Source of the DNA: Ricinus communis | Taxonomy: Eukaryota > Streptophyta > Magnoliopsida > Malpighiales > Euphorbiaceae | Length of the DNA stretch: 64,000 bases | Direction: 5' to 3' | NCBI RefSeq assembly: GCF_019578655.1 | Contig: NC_063262.1 | Coordinates: forward strand, 13,585,582-13,649,581 | Shown here: positions 46,215 through 58,582 of the stretch, in pieces | Numbering within the stretch: position 1 is the first letter of the stretch | Layout: each line of letters begins with the position of its first letter | Notes under the pieces: model-generated | Databases searched by the model: none | What the model was told of the DNA's origin: nothing | What the model saw: the letters and a program-made list of their open reading frames with translations, nothing else | Translations under genes and position numbers: made by a program

Positions 46215-46907
46215 TTAGAAGCCTGGGATTTCTAGATTAAAGGCATGGTCCTGTAGTCTGTAGACAATCCAGTGGTGCAGGGTCGCAGAAAGGGCATCGG
46301 TCACTTGGTTTGCTCCAGTGATCTGGACTTGGACCTTGAGTGCAGTTGACAAATAAGGATCATTAAGAGATAAATTAAAATTTTGGAAGAAAGTTAAAAC
46401 AACACTTCCAGTGTTAAGTGTTGTGACAATAGTCTCGATTATTGCATGCTCGTATCTGAGATACCTGGTGTCCAAAAGTGACATACGGGCCGTAACTGGT
46501 AAACCCATCCTGCCATGATATGAGAGGACTAGCCTGACAGCTCCAAGATGGAGATGTGTGTATCCCTGTTTCTTCCATTGTTCTATAAAGAAAGTGGGAA
46601 TCTCAAGAGTAACATACTGCTCTTGAGTGGTAGAAGTAAGGGAACATTGTGAAAGAGAGGAAGATTGAACATACTCCTTAACAGATAAAGGTTGTTTGTG
46701 GATGATTTGGTTGAAGGTTTTTCTGACAAAGTTCTGTTTCTTGAAAATGTTATATGGGTTGATAATGGGTACTAGAGTATTTTCTATTTGGACATTTTCA
46801 GAAATATGAAAAATTTCCACAAGATGGTCGACCTTATTGGATATAGTTTTTCTGCGAGAAGGAGAAAGTTGTAGAATGGAGGTATCAGTAGTGATTTCTG
46901 AAGTCAT
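46215..46907 (-). pseudogene. Pararetrovirus movement protein domain
   Basis: A 230-codon frame from ATG at 46907, the first of the viral ORF1. The core is of 30K-superfamily type: TLEIPTFFIEQWKKQGYTHL, HLGAVRLVLSYHGRMGLPVT, and the conserved SLLDTRYLRYEHAIIETIV, then a beta-rich C-terminus with ALKVQVQITGANQV. These proteins enlarge plasmodesmata for cell-to-cell spread. The rest of the polyprotein is separated by a stop at 46215. The frame itself looks open. The full element (46907 to 40163, about 6.7 kb) is an old integrated copy with stops and shifts in every later domain. Genus is inferred as florendovirus-like from order and second ORF. Confidence 0.83.
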
Positions 46908-47509
46908 GATAGCTAGATTTCTATTATAAATTAATTATCTATAATAGCAGATTTATTGTTTAATAGTATAGTACTGCTCTAGTAAACTCAAACCTATATA
47001 TAATAATAAAGAAAGTTTCCGCGGGAACTTAAAGTAAGTCAATAACTTCCTCTTTACCTTTTAATCTCTTTCACATTTTTTTAACTAATTCGTGTGGGCT
47101 AATTTTCCATCAAATTTAAGTCACATTCCACTGTATTGACTTTGGATAAGAGGAGGGGACAGTCAAAACAAACAAGACTATCATAAAGACTAATATGAGC
47201 TCATAGTTCTTGACTATTTATTTAACTATCCATCAAATTTAATGGATTCTAGGATCAAAATCCTTCACAGCCTCTAAGTCAATGATACAATTCATAAGCT
47301 CGGAGATAAAATAGAAAAAGTTGAATAGGCCTAATAAATCAAATTAATTTAAATATAACCATTAGCATAAATTTAAGTCAATAAAATTAATTATTCAGAT
47401 AATGACTCAGATATATCAATTATTTCAACATTCAAAAGAAATAACCTCCAAACATTTTAAGAAAGTCTTAAATGTTATTTGTTAAATTGCAAAGTTTGTA
47501 ATTGTTGTT
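46908..47509. other. Non-coding flank, may include viral leader end
   Basis: The 100 bp before the movement-protein ATG are AT-rich with a TATATATAG block (minus strand, near 46996-47005) and could be the viral leader end. Farther out nothing is recognised. Confidence 0.35.
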
Positions 47510-48310
47510 GCTCCATCATTTAGTGACACTCCTGCAGAGATAAAATACAATTCAAGATATTATTCATTTTTTAAGATAACTTTTTTAAAAGTTTTTTACT
47601 TATTATTGTAATTTACTAACCTTGTAGAATATTTTACTAATTCTATTTATTATTTTATATTATATTTAGGATTGTTTAGGAGCTATTGGTGGTACTCATA
47701 TTTCTACTCATATTCCAATTGATCAACAAATTTCATACAGTAGCAAAAAAATTCGACCGATCTAAGATATCATATGTGCATACTCATTTGATATACAGTT
47801 TACTTTTGTTATGACTGATTGGGAGGGAACAACCAATAATGCAAGAGTTTTATTAGAAACTCTTACTAAACTAGACAATGGATTTTTTATACCACCACGA
47901 GGTATATATTATTTAGTTCGTTCTAGATATCCCAATATGTTTGGATTTCTTTCACTATATTGTGGAGAACGCTATCATTTGCGTGATTATAGAGAGAAAA
48001 ATCCACAAGGTTCTAAGGATTTATTCAATTATATGTATTTTTCCTTACACAATGTTATTGAACAATATTTTGGTGTGTTGAATACTCTTTTTTTTTTTTT
48101 TTTTTCTATTCTTAAAAATATGCATTCATATAAATTCAAGCATCAAAAATTTATTGCTCTTGCTTGTTCTATCATCCATAATCTTATTTGAATTCAAGAA
48201 TATATGAATACTTTGTTTGTAAAATATGCAAATGACAATGTTATACTTGAAGATGCCCAAGGCGATAAAGTAGATGAGACTATTAATATTAGTTCAAGTC
48301 AATTTCGTCA
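47510..48310 (+). pseudogene. PIF/Harbinger-type transposase remnant
   Basis: First exon piece at about 47510-47568 (APSFSDTPAEIKYNSRYYSF), then an apparent intron with acceptor TATATTTAG at 47669. The second exon begins DCLGAIGGTHISTHIP and continues (47811-48191) with FVMTDWEGTTNNARVL, GIYYLVRSRYPNMFGF, and NVIEQYFGVL. This is the DDE nuclease of HARBI1-like transposases. Of the catalytic triad, the first Asp (GAIDGTH in the family) reads Gly and the second (in LVDxGY) reads Arg, while the Glu of VIE remains. A run of 18 T at about 48089-48106 and a stop at about 47764 also break it. No MADF/MYB partner ORF or terminal repeat was found. Confidence 0.8.
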
Positions 48311-49732
48311 TTTGAATAATATTTAGATCGAATGGAGAGTTTATGACAAAATAATGGTCAGTAAATTTATTATAATTTTTTAAAGATAAGTTATTATATT
48401 TTTTAATAAAAATTTTAAAATATATAATATATTTATTTTTGTTGTAAGACTAATGTATATGTATATGGTAGTGTTCAAGAACATGAAATAATTACATGAT
48501 AAAAGAATAACTAAAAATAGTTAAATAAAAAAAGTTTTAAGTTTTTTAAACTTAAAAACAAAAATATATATAACCAGAGCAATCAGAGCTAAGTTTTTTT
48601 ACTTAAAATTAATAAACATAATTCTTTCTATTAAAAGTCCAAAATCACACATTAAAATTTAATAGAATAGTACAAAATAATTACAATATATAAAATAAAT
48701 TAAAATACAAATTCTAAACTTAAAAAATAAGTGTAAAATTATTATTTTAAGTATCGATTTTGGTGTAAAATTTTTATAAAAGTAATTAATAATTACAAAA
48801 CACATCTTTATATGCTATTATCTAATATAATTTATATTTTTTTCAATAATTATTTGAAATGAAAAAAAAAGTGAAGGTATCACAACCATTTAAATATTTC
48901 AGTTTAATCACTCTTTATGCATAATTATTTGTCTTGTTTTGTGTAATCTTATCTTATTTGTATATCTATATTCGCTACATATTAATACTATGTATGGATA
49001 AAAGATAATAGAAGAAAAATGAAAACGAATAGAAGAAAAATTAGTTTAATTGTATTTTACTATCAATTATTAAAAAATTAAAAAATAATGATCTAATTTC
49101 GTTTTCATTAGAGTTAAATTTTTTACACTCTAATTTGGAGTGCTAAGAGTTTCAACTCATAAAAGAAAAAAAAAAAAAAAAGAGAAATCTAAATTTAATT
49201 AATTAGCTTTTATATCCTTATAATTTTAATTAGAATTCAAAGTTCTTAATTAACTCTTTCCCCTCAATGATAATTCAATATGTACCTATACACAAAAGGG
49301 TAAATATCCTAAACTCCCTTTTCTAACTTATAAAATATCTTTCCCTCCTTCCCTTCTTCTATGCCATGCATGGAATGCAATGCAAATGCAAGGAGTCACC
49401 CAGTGAAAAAGAAAATACTTGCATTGAAATTTGTATTACAAAAAAGGAAAAAAAAAAAAAAATTATTTCCTAAAAGTATAAATCTAGGATATCAAAATTT
49501 CATGCCTTTCCTCGACTCAGAGCCGAGGGGGCCTCATCTTGGGCAGCTCTACATGATAAATTACTATAAATAGCCCAAGACTACAAATTAGAATAAATGT
49601 TTTTCTGACTGCAACTGCAACAACAATGAGTAAGCAGTGAAATTAAAACTCCCAATGAGAAATGAGCTATGAGGATCCAAAATCCCACTTGAGCTATAGG
49701 ATTTTCACTAGACAGGCTATCTATTAAGGATC
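48311..49732. other. AT-rich intergenic, 3' flank of ATXR5
   Basis: No gene seen. It has A- and T-runs (49165-49182, 49449-49461). The end near ATXR5 (49560-49732) is plausible 3' UTR of that gene, read on the minus strand. No unique polyadenylation site can be chosen by eye. Confidence 0.5.
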
Positions 49733-52700
49733 TCAGACAAAATGTTGAGTAGGATATTCATGCTCATAGCCATTATAATCATAGTATAGCCTCTCCCCTT
49801 TAGCAATATCACGAGTAGCAACCAAAAATACCCGGCATTCACCATTTACACTGTATCTCACACATTTACAATTCTGCTTCTTCTTACCATCCCTGCACAA
49901 AATTGGATATGTTTTAAGCCCATGACACCAGCAAATGCACAAGTTCATTGAAGAAAAGGCTGGATAAGTTTGTTTCGCACACAACAGAAAGGCCTAAGTA
50001 GGAGGAGGTGTAATAATAAGAATAGCATTTGTTTTGTTTAGATAATTCTTTTTTTTTTTTTTTTTGTTAGAATAAGGAGAAGCAATAGGTTACATAGGCT
50101 TACAGTGTATGATTGTTAATACCACTGATAAAGCGAGCAATATTTCCACGTTTATCAGGGCAGATGACAAGACTTTTAGATGGATCTTTTGCTAAAAGAA
50201 GGGTCATCATACTATCACAGTCATCATGTTCACGGTTTCTAATGTAATCCACATCACCCGTGTACTCTGCTATGAATGTCATATCCTTTATCTGGCCATC
50301 CGCCTCAACTGTAAATCTGCATCACAAAATAGACGTGAAATACTGCATATGTAGTGATTAAACGAAATAGCACAGCAAATGTGTTCAAGAAGTAAGCACC
50401 CTTCGCGTGAATCAAAGACCACCAACAGTGGAGGACAATCGCCTCTTTTACACATTGCTCTGCACTGTTCCAATGTCTCTATGTCCTCCTTTGTAAGAAC
50501 CTAATAGAAACAGCATGCACTGTATTTTAACATAAAATGTGAGGGAGCCAGTCGCTCCTGAGGGACAGCATATTGAAAAGGCAAGTTTTTTTTACTTCAG
50601 ACCTGCATGCCACCCTCTTCAAATCTGGCCTGATTTGCAGATCTAGGAGCCATGCCAGAGGAGTAGGTAAGATCATCACTAAACTCCATTTGCAATTCCG
50701 TTAAAGCAGAAGCGAGGGTGCCCATTTGTTTCAACCTTTGAGCAGGATCCTCTGATGAAACAAATGGCAACAATCGCCGTCTTCTCTTTTGATACACCAA
50801 TGATCCGGAACGTCTCCGATGCTTTCTGATGTCTTTAAGACCACCAGAAGCAGCAAATCAAAATCATCACTCAAATTAATTTCAATTAAATGAGCAGTCT
50901 ATGCTTAGTTTAAGTCTGTCTCTCCTAAGAATGCTAGTATATGGTGAAAACATAAAGATAATGTGAAGGATGAAGATCATGCCATCAGACGTGAAGCCAA
51001 CATGCTCAGAAACCAAATAAAGTTTAATGTTGAGATGACCATGGCGACAAAATGGCAAAACAGAGCGAGAAACATGAATGTCAGGAGCACATAAGCATAA
51101 AAGTTTAAGGTACTAACACCCCAAACAGCCTACTATTCGATGCGATAGTGAAAGCCTTGGACTCAAGAGCAGCCAATGGCCCTGTGCATGCAAAATGCTA
51201 ATGGTTAGGATTCTCACCTTAGTGGGACCATGATTGGCTAACAGCATTTTCACATAAACTATATGACTTGACTTGAGAATTTGGGCCAAGTAACAATATA
51301 TTGTTGTACTTCATCTAGATTTATTTTCTTTCATTTCTACAAAGATCAGAGTGGATTTTCATAATGTGTTTGGTAGACCATAATGAAGCACATCGGAATA
51401 TAATGGAACACATTGTACTTTATCATTTCATCACTTTGTCATTCTATCATATTTTGTTAAGCTCTACCATAAATGCTCTTAGTAACAAAGAGTAAGAGAT
51501 ACAGATAAACATGGGTCAATCCATTAAAAGAAAGAGGAGAAAGCTATAACACAATATTAGTTATAGTAAAGATCATCTAGAAGAACATTATTCAAAAATA
51601 TATTATGTATATGCCTACAGCACTCGTATAAACCAAGTATTTTGATGTCGTGTATCTTTTCGTCACAAATATCAGAATCTAGACATCAGGGAAATTGCAT
51701 TTCCAAGACAAACCTTACAGAAATTTTTTATTAAAAAAAATAATAAATTAATTAATTAAGGCGATTCTTCACAAAACTTTACCATGTCTTTTCTTACAAA
51801 AAATTCTCACCTTGAAAGTTCATTTCCCCAACAAACCCATTTTATTAATAATGATTCCCAATTCATCTAGCAGGAACTTTGACAGAAAACAAACAAATGA
51901 AAAATGGATGACCATAATGTTGGAATTAGATAGATCACAACCACTGTCCATTTCTATGGGAATTGCTGTCAATAGAAAATGCAACAAGTCTGTATCACAA
52001 TCAAATTGCAGTTGCTGTATAGGCATATGCAAGGAAAGTACAAGCATGTTATCTGTGCCTGCATCCTATTCTTTTAATCTCTGAGGCAATCTAACATTTG
52101 TTAAATCACTATTTACCATTTCTATTAACCTACTCTCAAATGGATCTATACAAGATTTAATTAGGTTACTTAGCATCTTATATCTGAATTACGCCAAGAT
52201 ATAAATTAATTGCTACTAAAATGGCTTCTTATATGAGCTTCTACCTCAGTGGCTTTCAGAAGAATCTCCTCAATTGTTTTGCAATATTATTGGATGGCAT
52301 TTCTTTTTAATTGTTTGGCTCCCTTTCTTGTCTATATGAGCTGCGCACTTTAGGAGGATACAACCCTCCAAATTGTACTCCTTTATCTTCTTTAATGAAC
52401 TTTCTTAATTACTTTTCTTGTATACATAGAAGTAAATCATCTTTAGCAGTCTAAATCTGCTGAACTATTTTAAGATAGAGGAAAGGTTGGCGAGCAAATA
52501 AGTACAACAGAAACAGCCCCGTTGAATTTGTAACTACATTTCAGCAAAATATATGATCACATGCATGTGATAACAATCGTAGCAAAAAGAACATTGATGA
52601 CAAGCACAAATGAAATTAGATAAAATACCAAAACAAGTAGCATTTATATCTAAGCAAATTCCAAGTAGTTGTTTGTTAAACGCGTAAACCATCAACGGTT

Positions 52701-53812
52701 GCCATATTTGATCAAGCTCAAAACATCCCTATATTAGCTAAGATGCACATTTCATAGACATATTAGGAAAATGAATTTTACAACTATATACAATAAAACA
52801 GCCAGTCATACCAGCTAAAAGGTAAGATAAAGCTCAATTCCCTAAAGGGTACAAGTGTTTGCCAATTCATGAAAAAGTTCTCGCGCTTCTTAGAGCTTAA
52901 TCACGGCCAGGCCAGCCTTTTCATTCAATTGTTTTCATCTGAATCCCAAATAAGAGATTCCAGTGCATGAAATGCATGTATTTAAACTATTCCCTCATTC
53001 CTCATTTACTTATTCATTGTTTTTAATACTTTTTCTTCCAGTGCATGAAATGCATGTATTGTTATTATTAATCCTTTTTCTTCTCATTTTCTTGTTCTTA
53101 TTATTACACTATCATTATCAGGAAGCAGGATTCAAAACTTCTGGTAGAAATTTTGTAGGACGAGGCGTGAAACAATATTTCAACAAGAAGTCATCAAAAT
53201 AATCAAAAAATAAATTTACTTTTTTCCTTTTTTCTAAAACAAAAAAAAGTGAAATTAATTAATAATATTTTACCTTGAGGAGAGCTGCATTTATCTGTCT
53301 TATGATTACACTTCTGAATCCTAAAAAAATCAATAATCTTCCTCTGCGAAAGCCCTAAGAGAAACACAGCCATTATCCCTCACATTGTCACAATTCAAAA
53401 CATAAGCATTAAAAGAAAGCAGAACAAATAATAAAGTATAAAAAAAATAAAACAATATAAAAAGTTCCCTACTTCTTACTCTTCTCTGGCCAGAGCACTT
53501 AGGGCAAAGCCACGATCCAATTGGAACTCTAACAACAATAGGCCTCACGCATTTCATGTGAAATCCTTTATCACATTTATCACACAATAACAGCTCCTCC
53601 GCTCGCTCACCTGACCCACATTGCATGCAGCTCACGTCTCCGTAGTCCGCTCTCTCCACCACCGCGTATTGCGCCTTCGCTAATATCTCTGATATCGGCT
53701 TTAGCTTCTTCGGCGGCGGTGAGTCGGGAGGAGAAGTCGCCTTTGTTCTCCGGCGAGAACCTACAATACGCCGAGCCACCGTCGTGGTGGTAGTGATGGA
53801 AGCCGGGGCCAT
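49733..53812 (-). CDS. ATXR5: Histone H3K27 monomethyltransferase ATXR5-like (six exons)
   Basis: The coding exons are 53812-53473, 53354-53274, 50832-50603, 50500-50400, 50316-50104 and 49892-49733. All introns have GT-AG borders and phases agree. The product has 374 residues. Residues 34-47 are basic. A C4HC3 PHD finger uses Cys62, 65, 77, 80, His85, Cys88, 103, 106. A PCNA-binding box QRKIIDFF lies at 117-124, a basic patch at 141-160, and the SET domain at roughly 250-374, ending with GERLYYDYNG and HEYPTQHFV and no post-SET cysteines. In Arabidopsis ATXR5/6 the PHD reads unmodified H3K4 and SET monomethylates H3.1 Lys27, guarding against heterochromatin re-replication. All key blocks are intact, so it is probably functional. 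The second intron (2.44 kb) is large. ATXR5 rather than ATXR6 is favoured by length and by recollection of the castor protein. Confidence 0.93.
50833..53273 (-). other. Large intron 2 of ATXR5
   Basis: 2441 bp with donor GGTAAAA and acceptor TTAAAG. It holds no supported gene. The overlapping open frames at 51812-52084 are on both strands and unlike any family I know. A 25-bp unit TTCCAGTGCATGAAATGCAT(GTATT) occurs twice, near 52958 and 53037. Confidence 0.7.
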
Positions 53813-54100
53813 GAGCTTGATGGCGGAGTTGTAATCACAGGGAGTGATGGAGGGTAAAAGTGGAATTAGAGGACTGGAAATGAGGATTGAAAATGTGTTT
53901 CACTCGCGGGGAAATGGCAGAGTCGGGAGAGAGAAATGAAAAGAGAGTGAGTCAAAGATGCTAACGTGCGCGGTGCGTGCCCACGGAGATTTATGTGTGC
54001 GTTACGTGAGAAATGCTGTTACTTGTTAGGAAGGTGGAGTCCTTTTTGGCGTTTGTAGCCGTTCGAAGGTTGAATGACGAAAATAACCTTCAAGTTGGAG
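53813..54100 (-). promoter_or_regulatory. ATXR5 upstream region with E2F-like sites
   Basis: On the minus strand ATTTCCCCGCG (53905-53915) lies about 95 bp before the ATG and resembles TTTCCCGC with one extra C. TTTTTGGCG (54043-54051, plus strand) resembles TTTGGCGC. S-phase control of ATXR5/6 by E2F is known in Arabidopsis, so the match is sensible but imperfect. No clear TATA box is present. Confidence 0.35.
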
Positions 54101-54257
54101 CTGTTTCAAATGTTAGAACTGGTCTATCGCGTCTTTTTGTGGTGTCTAATTGCTAAATAATAGCTACTTTATCTGCCAAATATTTTTAGCTTAGATTTTT
54201 TATTGAGTTTATCTTAATAATGATTTCTTTTTTTGGCATTTAAAATTTAGCAATGGT
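54101..54257. other. Transition to AT-rich repeat
   Basis: Nothing recognised. Confidence 0.4.
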
Positions 54258-55370
54258 GATATCAATATAATTAATATTGCTATTTTAAAATTTATTATAT
54301 AATTAAAAAATATCTTATTATTAAATATAATATTAAAAAATTATTTTTAGAATAAAATTATTATCTAATTATAAAATTAATTTATTAATTAATACAATCT
54401 TAAAATATAATTAATATGCTATTTCTTAAAATAGAATTAGTATCATTATCTAATTAGAAAATTATTTATTAATTAATATAAAATTAAAATATAATTAATA
54501 TGCTAGTTTTCAGAATCAGAATCAGTATTTAATTAAGAATATAAATTATGAATCAATAATTTAATAGAGAAAATTATAAAACTATACATAAGCTTGAATC
54601 TCATGTGTTAAAAGTAGATACACATATCAAAAAAAAAATTTTATTTTTCCAAAACTAAGCATATATGTCAAAAAAAATTTAGGTCTCAGAAATTAATATA
54701 TACTAGTCATTTACCCGTGCGTTGCACGATCATTATTATTATTTCAATTATAAAAATAAATTTTTAAATATAATTTAATAATATTTTAATATTTAATATT
54801 AATTTATAATATTTTAAAAAATAATAGCAAATAAACTATTTTTAAATGTCTGTAATTTTTTAAGATTTTATAAGTGTAATAATATAAGAATTATTTTAAA
54901 ATTGTTTATTAATGAATTCTAATATTATATTTAATTAATACTATTAATATAATGGATATTACTATTTTTTAGAATTAGTGATTATTATACAATTAAAAAT
55001 TAATTTATTAGTGAATACAATATTTAAAAATATTATTTACTATAATTAAAATTATTATCTAATTAGAAAATTAATTTATTAGCTAATATAATATTAAAAT
55101 ATAATTAATATGCTATTTTTAGAATAATCATTATCTAATTAGAAACTAATCATTATCTAATTATGAAACTAATTTATTATTAATATGTTATTTTTAAGAT
55201 TAAAATTAGTATTTAATTAGGAATGTAACTTATTAATTAATAAATTCTAATAGAAAAGTTAAAAAATTATACATAAGCTTAAATCCCATATGTCAAAATA
55301 AATACATATGTCAAAACAAAAATTTATGTGTCAAAAATTAAGTACACATGTCAAAAAAATTAAATCTTAG

Positions 55371-55416
<46 letters not shown>

Positions 55417-55440
55417 CTTAACTCAATATTTATACTTCCG
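54258..55440. repeat. AT-rich direct repeats with Helitron-like terminus
   Basis: 54280-54705 and 54930-55380 are diverged direct repeats. Both carry TATAATTAATATGCTA(T), TATACATAAGCTT(G/A)AATC and CATATGTCAAAA-type units, and both lead into GAAATTA. After the first copy comes ACTAGTCATTTACCCGTGCGTTGCACG (54702-54728), whose CGTGC/GCACG arms form a short hairpin like the one near many plant Helitron ends. The second copy ends in an (AT)n run. No RepHel helicase is present. Confidence 0.4.
55377..55412. repeat. (AT)n microsatellite
   Basis: About 36 bp of AT dinucleotides, ending in ATCTCC. Confidence 0.95.
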
Positions 55441-55794
55441 GTTTACATATATCAAATGACAAAGAGAAAGATAGATTTACTAAAATTTCTAATATATTTT
55501 ATCTATTAAAATTAGTTACTATATTTTTAATTAGTTAAGCTGCTGTTAACTAATATCAATAAATAATTTATAAAGAAAAATACTAAATAATTCATTTATA
55601 TTTATTTCAATTTTTACCATCTAAGGTGGTATTTGATATTTTTTTACTTTTAAAAATTAAAGATAATTTAATAAAAATATAATATGTCACACTAGATTGA
55701 AAAATTAGAACAAATAAAATTGAACTGTTAATAAAAAATATTTGTAGAATTAGAAATTGGGATAATTACTTTTTTCTTGGTATTTTACTATATT
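55441..55794. other. AT-rich intergenic
   Basis: Nothing recognised. Confidence 0.4.
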
Positions 55795-57624
55795 ATAATT
55801 GAAGATAGGAATACGCAAATAAGGAAGTTGGTTTCTCAATCCATCTTTACATGTGGCGAAGCTTTCTTATAGAATTTAGTTATGTCATGTAAGAAGTAAA
55901 AGTATCTTAGTGAACTTACTAATGTGGCAACTCCCTTTCTCCATGCTGGTCTTTGTTACTAGTTAGCATGTTTCCAATTAGGTTGAAAAGTCTTACAGTA
56001 CCACAGTCGCTAGGACACCTAGGTGCGCACTCGAAACTTTTGCCCATAGTAATGACTTTACTGAAGATAAGAGAAGCTAATTCTAGTGTATTCTTACCTA
56101 TAATTTTATCACTTAATATTCTATTCTTGCATCATTACACTATTTTCATATATTGTGTACATTAGTCCCTATAGCCCTGATGGTGTCGGTTAATTCTTTG
56201 GTTCAACTCGAACTTTGGGATCACGATCCTGGCTAACCATCACTCATAAGTACAAGTAAATTTCCTTTGTCGAATGGACCTTTTAGTCGGGAAACGAGCA
56301 AAGGAAGGATATTTGACTCGTGGGAGTCTTTAACCTTACTCGAAACTTAGCCCATGATAATAATAGTAGAAATCTCCCCTTGAACCTAATTGCTTATTTT
56401 TTGAGATATTTTTCTGTATAAAAATTTGAAGCCCATATCTTAAAGGGCCTTGGCCAAAAATATGTAGGCTTCACCATTATATTAGAAAATATCACCTTGT
56501 CCTGTTTAAATTATTTAAGAGCTATTGGCATGCACGTTGGTGCTTACTATCCCCCGTTGATAATAAGCCTAGACTAAAAATCCTAGGAAAAGAGACTCAC
56601 CTCAAACCGTGTATGGAAGTAATAAGGTTAGAAAGATGTAATATGCTTTGTATATTCTTGACTTTGATGTGTTTACTAACCTTTACCCTTGTGCATTATG
56701 TATGCATCATGCATCATTCCAATTTTGAAACCATATAGATTCTCCTTTAAGTTGGAAGATACAAGAGAGTGGTAGACTAGATAGGATACCGATATCATTG
56801 AAGATCCAGTCGGTGTTGGAATACTTAGAATGATAAAGGGGTCAGCCACTCGTAATCAAGACCGAGACTGCAATAGAAATTGAAATGGCTAATGAAAAGG
56901 CTAATCCTCCTGCTATCATTGATCTAGTTGTATTGCTACTGAAATTGCCACTACTGCTGCAATTGCTACTACTGCCGCCACTGCTAATGCTAATGCTAAT
57001 GACATTACTAGAAGAGGGGTGTCCAAGAACTTTTAGTATTTTGATGAGTTTGTACTAGACCAAGCTAGGAAAGAAATTGCTTTTGCTACTAATGAAGTTG
57101 TGAGTGGCTTGAGTGCCAGGTCAAATAAGATGCAAGGATGGTGAAAGTCAAGAGTTTGGACCCAGCTTATGATTTTTGAGTTAGTCCGACCGGGAAGACA
57201 AGCCTTCAAGTTCGAATACCCGAGATGAACAAGTTCAATGGAACCAGAAAGCTAAAGGTTCATATAAAATAATATGCTACTATTAATGGGAACTACTCAT
57301 TTGAGTAACTCATAAATTATTAAATTATTTGTACTGTCCTTAGAAGGACCTGTTGTAAATTGGTACCATGGCTTAGAAAGATCCGCGAAAGCTGAATTAT
57401 GAGATTCTTGTAATTCTTTTGTAAAGCAATATGACTATAATACACATCTTGAAGTTTTAATTAGAGATCTCGAGTCCACTAAGTAGAAATTAAATGAATC
57501 ATTATCCGACTTCTTTACTAGGGTGGAAGAATAAGGCTGAATTAATAAATAATAAGCCTTATGAAAAGGACCAAGTACGCATGGTGGTCCATAATTTTCT
57601 TCTATCTTAGGTTGAGAGGCTTCA
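55795..57624 (+). pseudogene. Second plus-strand Tat remnant: LTR end, leader, gag
   Basis: 55795-56045 matches the LTR end at about 29755-29990 (AATAAGGA(C/A)GTTGG; TAGCATGTTTCC; GATTAGGTTGAAAAG-like). The primer site position reads TAATGACTTTACTGAAGAT (56049-56067), a decayed TGGCGACT...GGGGAT. The leader follows in the same order as 30013-30772. Gag begins near 56885 (MANEKANPPA in shifted frames), with capsid pieces VVNWYHGL and NTHLEVLIRDLESTK at about 57350-57485. It stops abruptly at the CACTA terminus at 57625. Confidence 0.7.
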
Positions 57625-57930
57625 CACTACAGAAGAACAATGATTTAGAGATCATAAGTGGTCGCTAAAAGCATATAGCGACCACTTAGATACCACATCT
57701 TATAGTCGCTATAAAAATAAGGATAAAAATTTTGTGTAGTCTCTAAAAATAGCAACCACAACAAGTGGTATTTATTTTGCTACCCTACAAGTGGTAGCTA
57801 TTTGGTCTCTTTGTGGTCTCTATTTAAAAATAATGGAGACCAGAAAAACAAAGCAGAGACCCTTAGCGACCATATCATGTGGTAGCTAAAGTTAGAGACC
57901 ACCACATGTAACAACTAAATTGGTTTCTGA
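57625..57930 (+). mobile_element. CACTA transposon terminus with subterminal repeats
   Basis: The terminus is CACTACAGAAGAAC at 57625. Subterminal repeats of the GTGGTCGCTA / TAGCGACCAC type occur in both orientations at about 57657, 57676, 57704 and 57870, with GTGGTAGCTA variants at about 57788 and 57890 and GGTCTC/GAGACC units between. In CACTA elements such arrays bind the transposase. The opposite terminus (a TGTAGTG end) is not found before the Copia insertion at 58942, so it is lost or beyond the window. Confidence 0.72.
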
Positions 57931-58582
57931 TTTTGTTTGATATTTTTATTATAATTAAATGATAGATTTTTCTTTAAATATTATTAATCTATTTATATTT
58001 AGTTTTGGTATGACTGTAACATTAATTTTCTACTTTAAAAATTAAATATAATAAATTAAGACTAGTAAATAATTAAAATTATTTTATTATAAGAAAAATA
58101 ATTTATAATTACATCCAAATCAAATATGTATAACTCCAATATTAAATAATTCTAATAAAAATATTTAAGATTCTAAGAATTGATCTTCCTCAAATATGTA
58201 AGAATTGATATTTAACATTTGTCCAAAAAGTAATATAGTTTGTACAACATAAAGTAAAATATTTTATCAAAAATTGCAGAGAAGCAAATAAACATGATAA
58301 ATTGTTTTATTAAGTCAAAAATGACAACATCTTGAGCACATACAAAAGGCAAAAATGATGAACATCTATGTATTTATCTGCATATAATACAAATAACTTC
58401 AAGATTCTATAAATTTATCTAGTGAGAAAATCTAACCTCTATATCACTTGTTAGAATCATATGCTGCTCACTCAACAAATATATCAATCCTATCAGCCAG
58501 CTTAATCAATTTAAAAATAAAGAATGAAAAGATTATAAGTTATGGCTTATGAAAATGACTAGTTGACAGTATGGATTAACTT
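57931..58582. other. AT-rich CACTA interior
   Basis: No gene seen. It probably is internal sequence of the CACTA element. Confidence 0.4.

Noticed and set aside
51812..52084. Possible small gene inside ATXR5 intron 2
   Set aside because: Open frames overlap on both strands, have no motif and no splice or promoter context.
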